A DNA stretch of 64,000 nucleotides, from NCBI GenBank assembly GCA_028285445.1, contig JANQPQ010000034.1, positions 1 to 64,000 of the forward strand. The letters run 5' to 3'. This stretch comes from Cyclobacteriaceae bacterium. Lineage in GTDB: Bacteria > Bacteroidota > Bacteroidia > Cytophagales > Cyclobacteriaceae. Position numbers and translations under genes: made by a program. Under the pieces are notes generated by a model. It searched no databases, was not told the DNA's origin, and saw only the letters and a list, made by a program, of their open reading frames with translations. Shown in pieces: positions 63,719-64,000 of this stretch. How positions within the stretch are numbered: position 1 is the stretch's first letter; the number at the start of each line of letters is the position of its first letter.

Positions 63719-64000
63719 TTCTGCAATTCGAGTTTTCTTAACCTTGAGCGATCAACAATGGCAGCAAATGAGTAATAAAAAGCTTTGGCCACTTGCTTAA
63801 ACTGATTTAAGTGAAGAGAAAACGGGTTTCGTATAATTTTCTTTAGTTGAATAATCCCTTGTTTTCTCCGGTAGACCTTGTGCACATAGCGATGGAGTCT
63901 CTTATAATAGGCTGGCTTAAAGGTGCTGGCAAACATCATATCAAGATCGTCGCTATCAGTCCAATTGGCCTTTAGTTGTAAGTCTTGTTTTACGGTGTCA
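63715..64000 (-). CDS. B12-binding radical SAM protein, C-terminal part only
   Basis: The frame is open from 63715 to the window edge, so only about 94 C-terminal residues are seen. The segment WTDSDDLDMMFASTFKPAYY, followed by KRLHRYVHKVYRRKQ, is the characteristic tail of B12-binding-domain radical-SAM proteins, where DLxMMFxGTYxxxFYRALH is common. An internal ATG at 63939 would give a 74-residue protein, but coding similarity continues upstream of it, so the true start lies outside the window. It overlaps the methyltransferase start by 4 nt. Confidence 0.7.
   Translation of the reverse strand, partial: DTVKQDLQLKANWTDSDDLDMMFASTFKPAYYKRLHRYVHKVYRRKQGIIQLKKIIRNPFSLHLNQFKQVAKAFYYSFAAIVDRSRLRKLELQK

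Noticed and set aside
1-64000. CRISPR array, rRNA operon or tRNA cluster
   Set aside because: No regularly spaced direct repeats, rRNA-like sequence or cloverleaf patterns were seen on reading both strands.

Overview
The window looks like chromosome from a marine, gliding-type member of the Bacteroidota, most likely Cytophagales. Reasons: perfect or near-perfect Bacteroidota sigma-A boxes (TAnnTTTG) before several genes, four ~800-residue FtsX/MacB-type permeases without ATPases, a large lamin-tail-domain secreted protein, IF-2 with the GKIDL-repeat linker, and the typical rimP-nusA-infB and rpsU-xerC-hpf blocks. I see no rRNA, tRNA, CRISPR array, prophage or intact insertion sequence.

Layout. 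1-0.66 kb is gene-free, with an imperfect inverted-repeat element and a hairpin/heptamer tract. 0.66-20.9 kb is accessory and envelope material: a lipoprotein, a small protein resembling a degenerate acyl carrier protein paired with a secreted beta-barrel candidate, three orphan ABC permeases, FetB, a ChrB-AraC fusion regulator beside an 18-bp palindrome, a tight three-gene peptidase S51 / C-N hydrolase / amino-acid racemase operon, membrane proteins, and a 1197-residue LTD protein. 21-30.5 kb is housekeeping: asd, a THUMP-like methyltransferase, infB, nusA, rimP (with a terminator-like hairpin in the short leader), cysS and an M28/glutaminyl-cyclase lipoprotein. 30.5-33.5 kb holds a fourth permease and a GNAT enzyme.

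33.5-42.3 kb is sugar-nucleotide and glycan assembly: UDP-xylose synthase and UDP-glucose dehydrogenase on the minus strand, an acyl-CoA dehydrogenase, then a translationally coupled plus-strand operon of GT2, two NAD-dependent epimerases, GT2 and a polytopic GT-C-like protein. 42.3-47.1 kb carries three tandem paralogous lipoproteins with a PL6-like beta-helix and a conserved Lys/Arg pair. 47.2-52.6 kb is core again: rpsU, xerC, hpf, queG, ruvB, ApbE and a ZIP transporter.

52.6-64 kb is the most unusual stretch. It contains four radical-SAM genes (three B12-binding type, one cut by the window edge, and one SPASM type), two SAM methyltransferases, a GT9, a GT87-like integral glycosyltransferase, a Wzx-like flippase and a GT2. 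Most are coupled by 1-4 nt overlaps. This reads as assembly and radical modification of a lipid-linked surface glycan or glycolipid whose product I cannot name.
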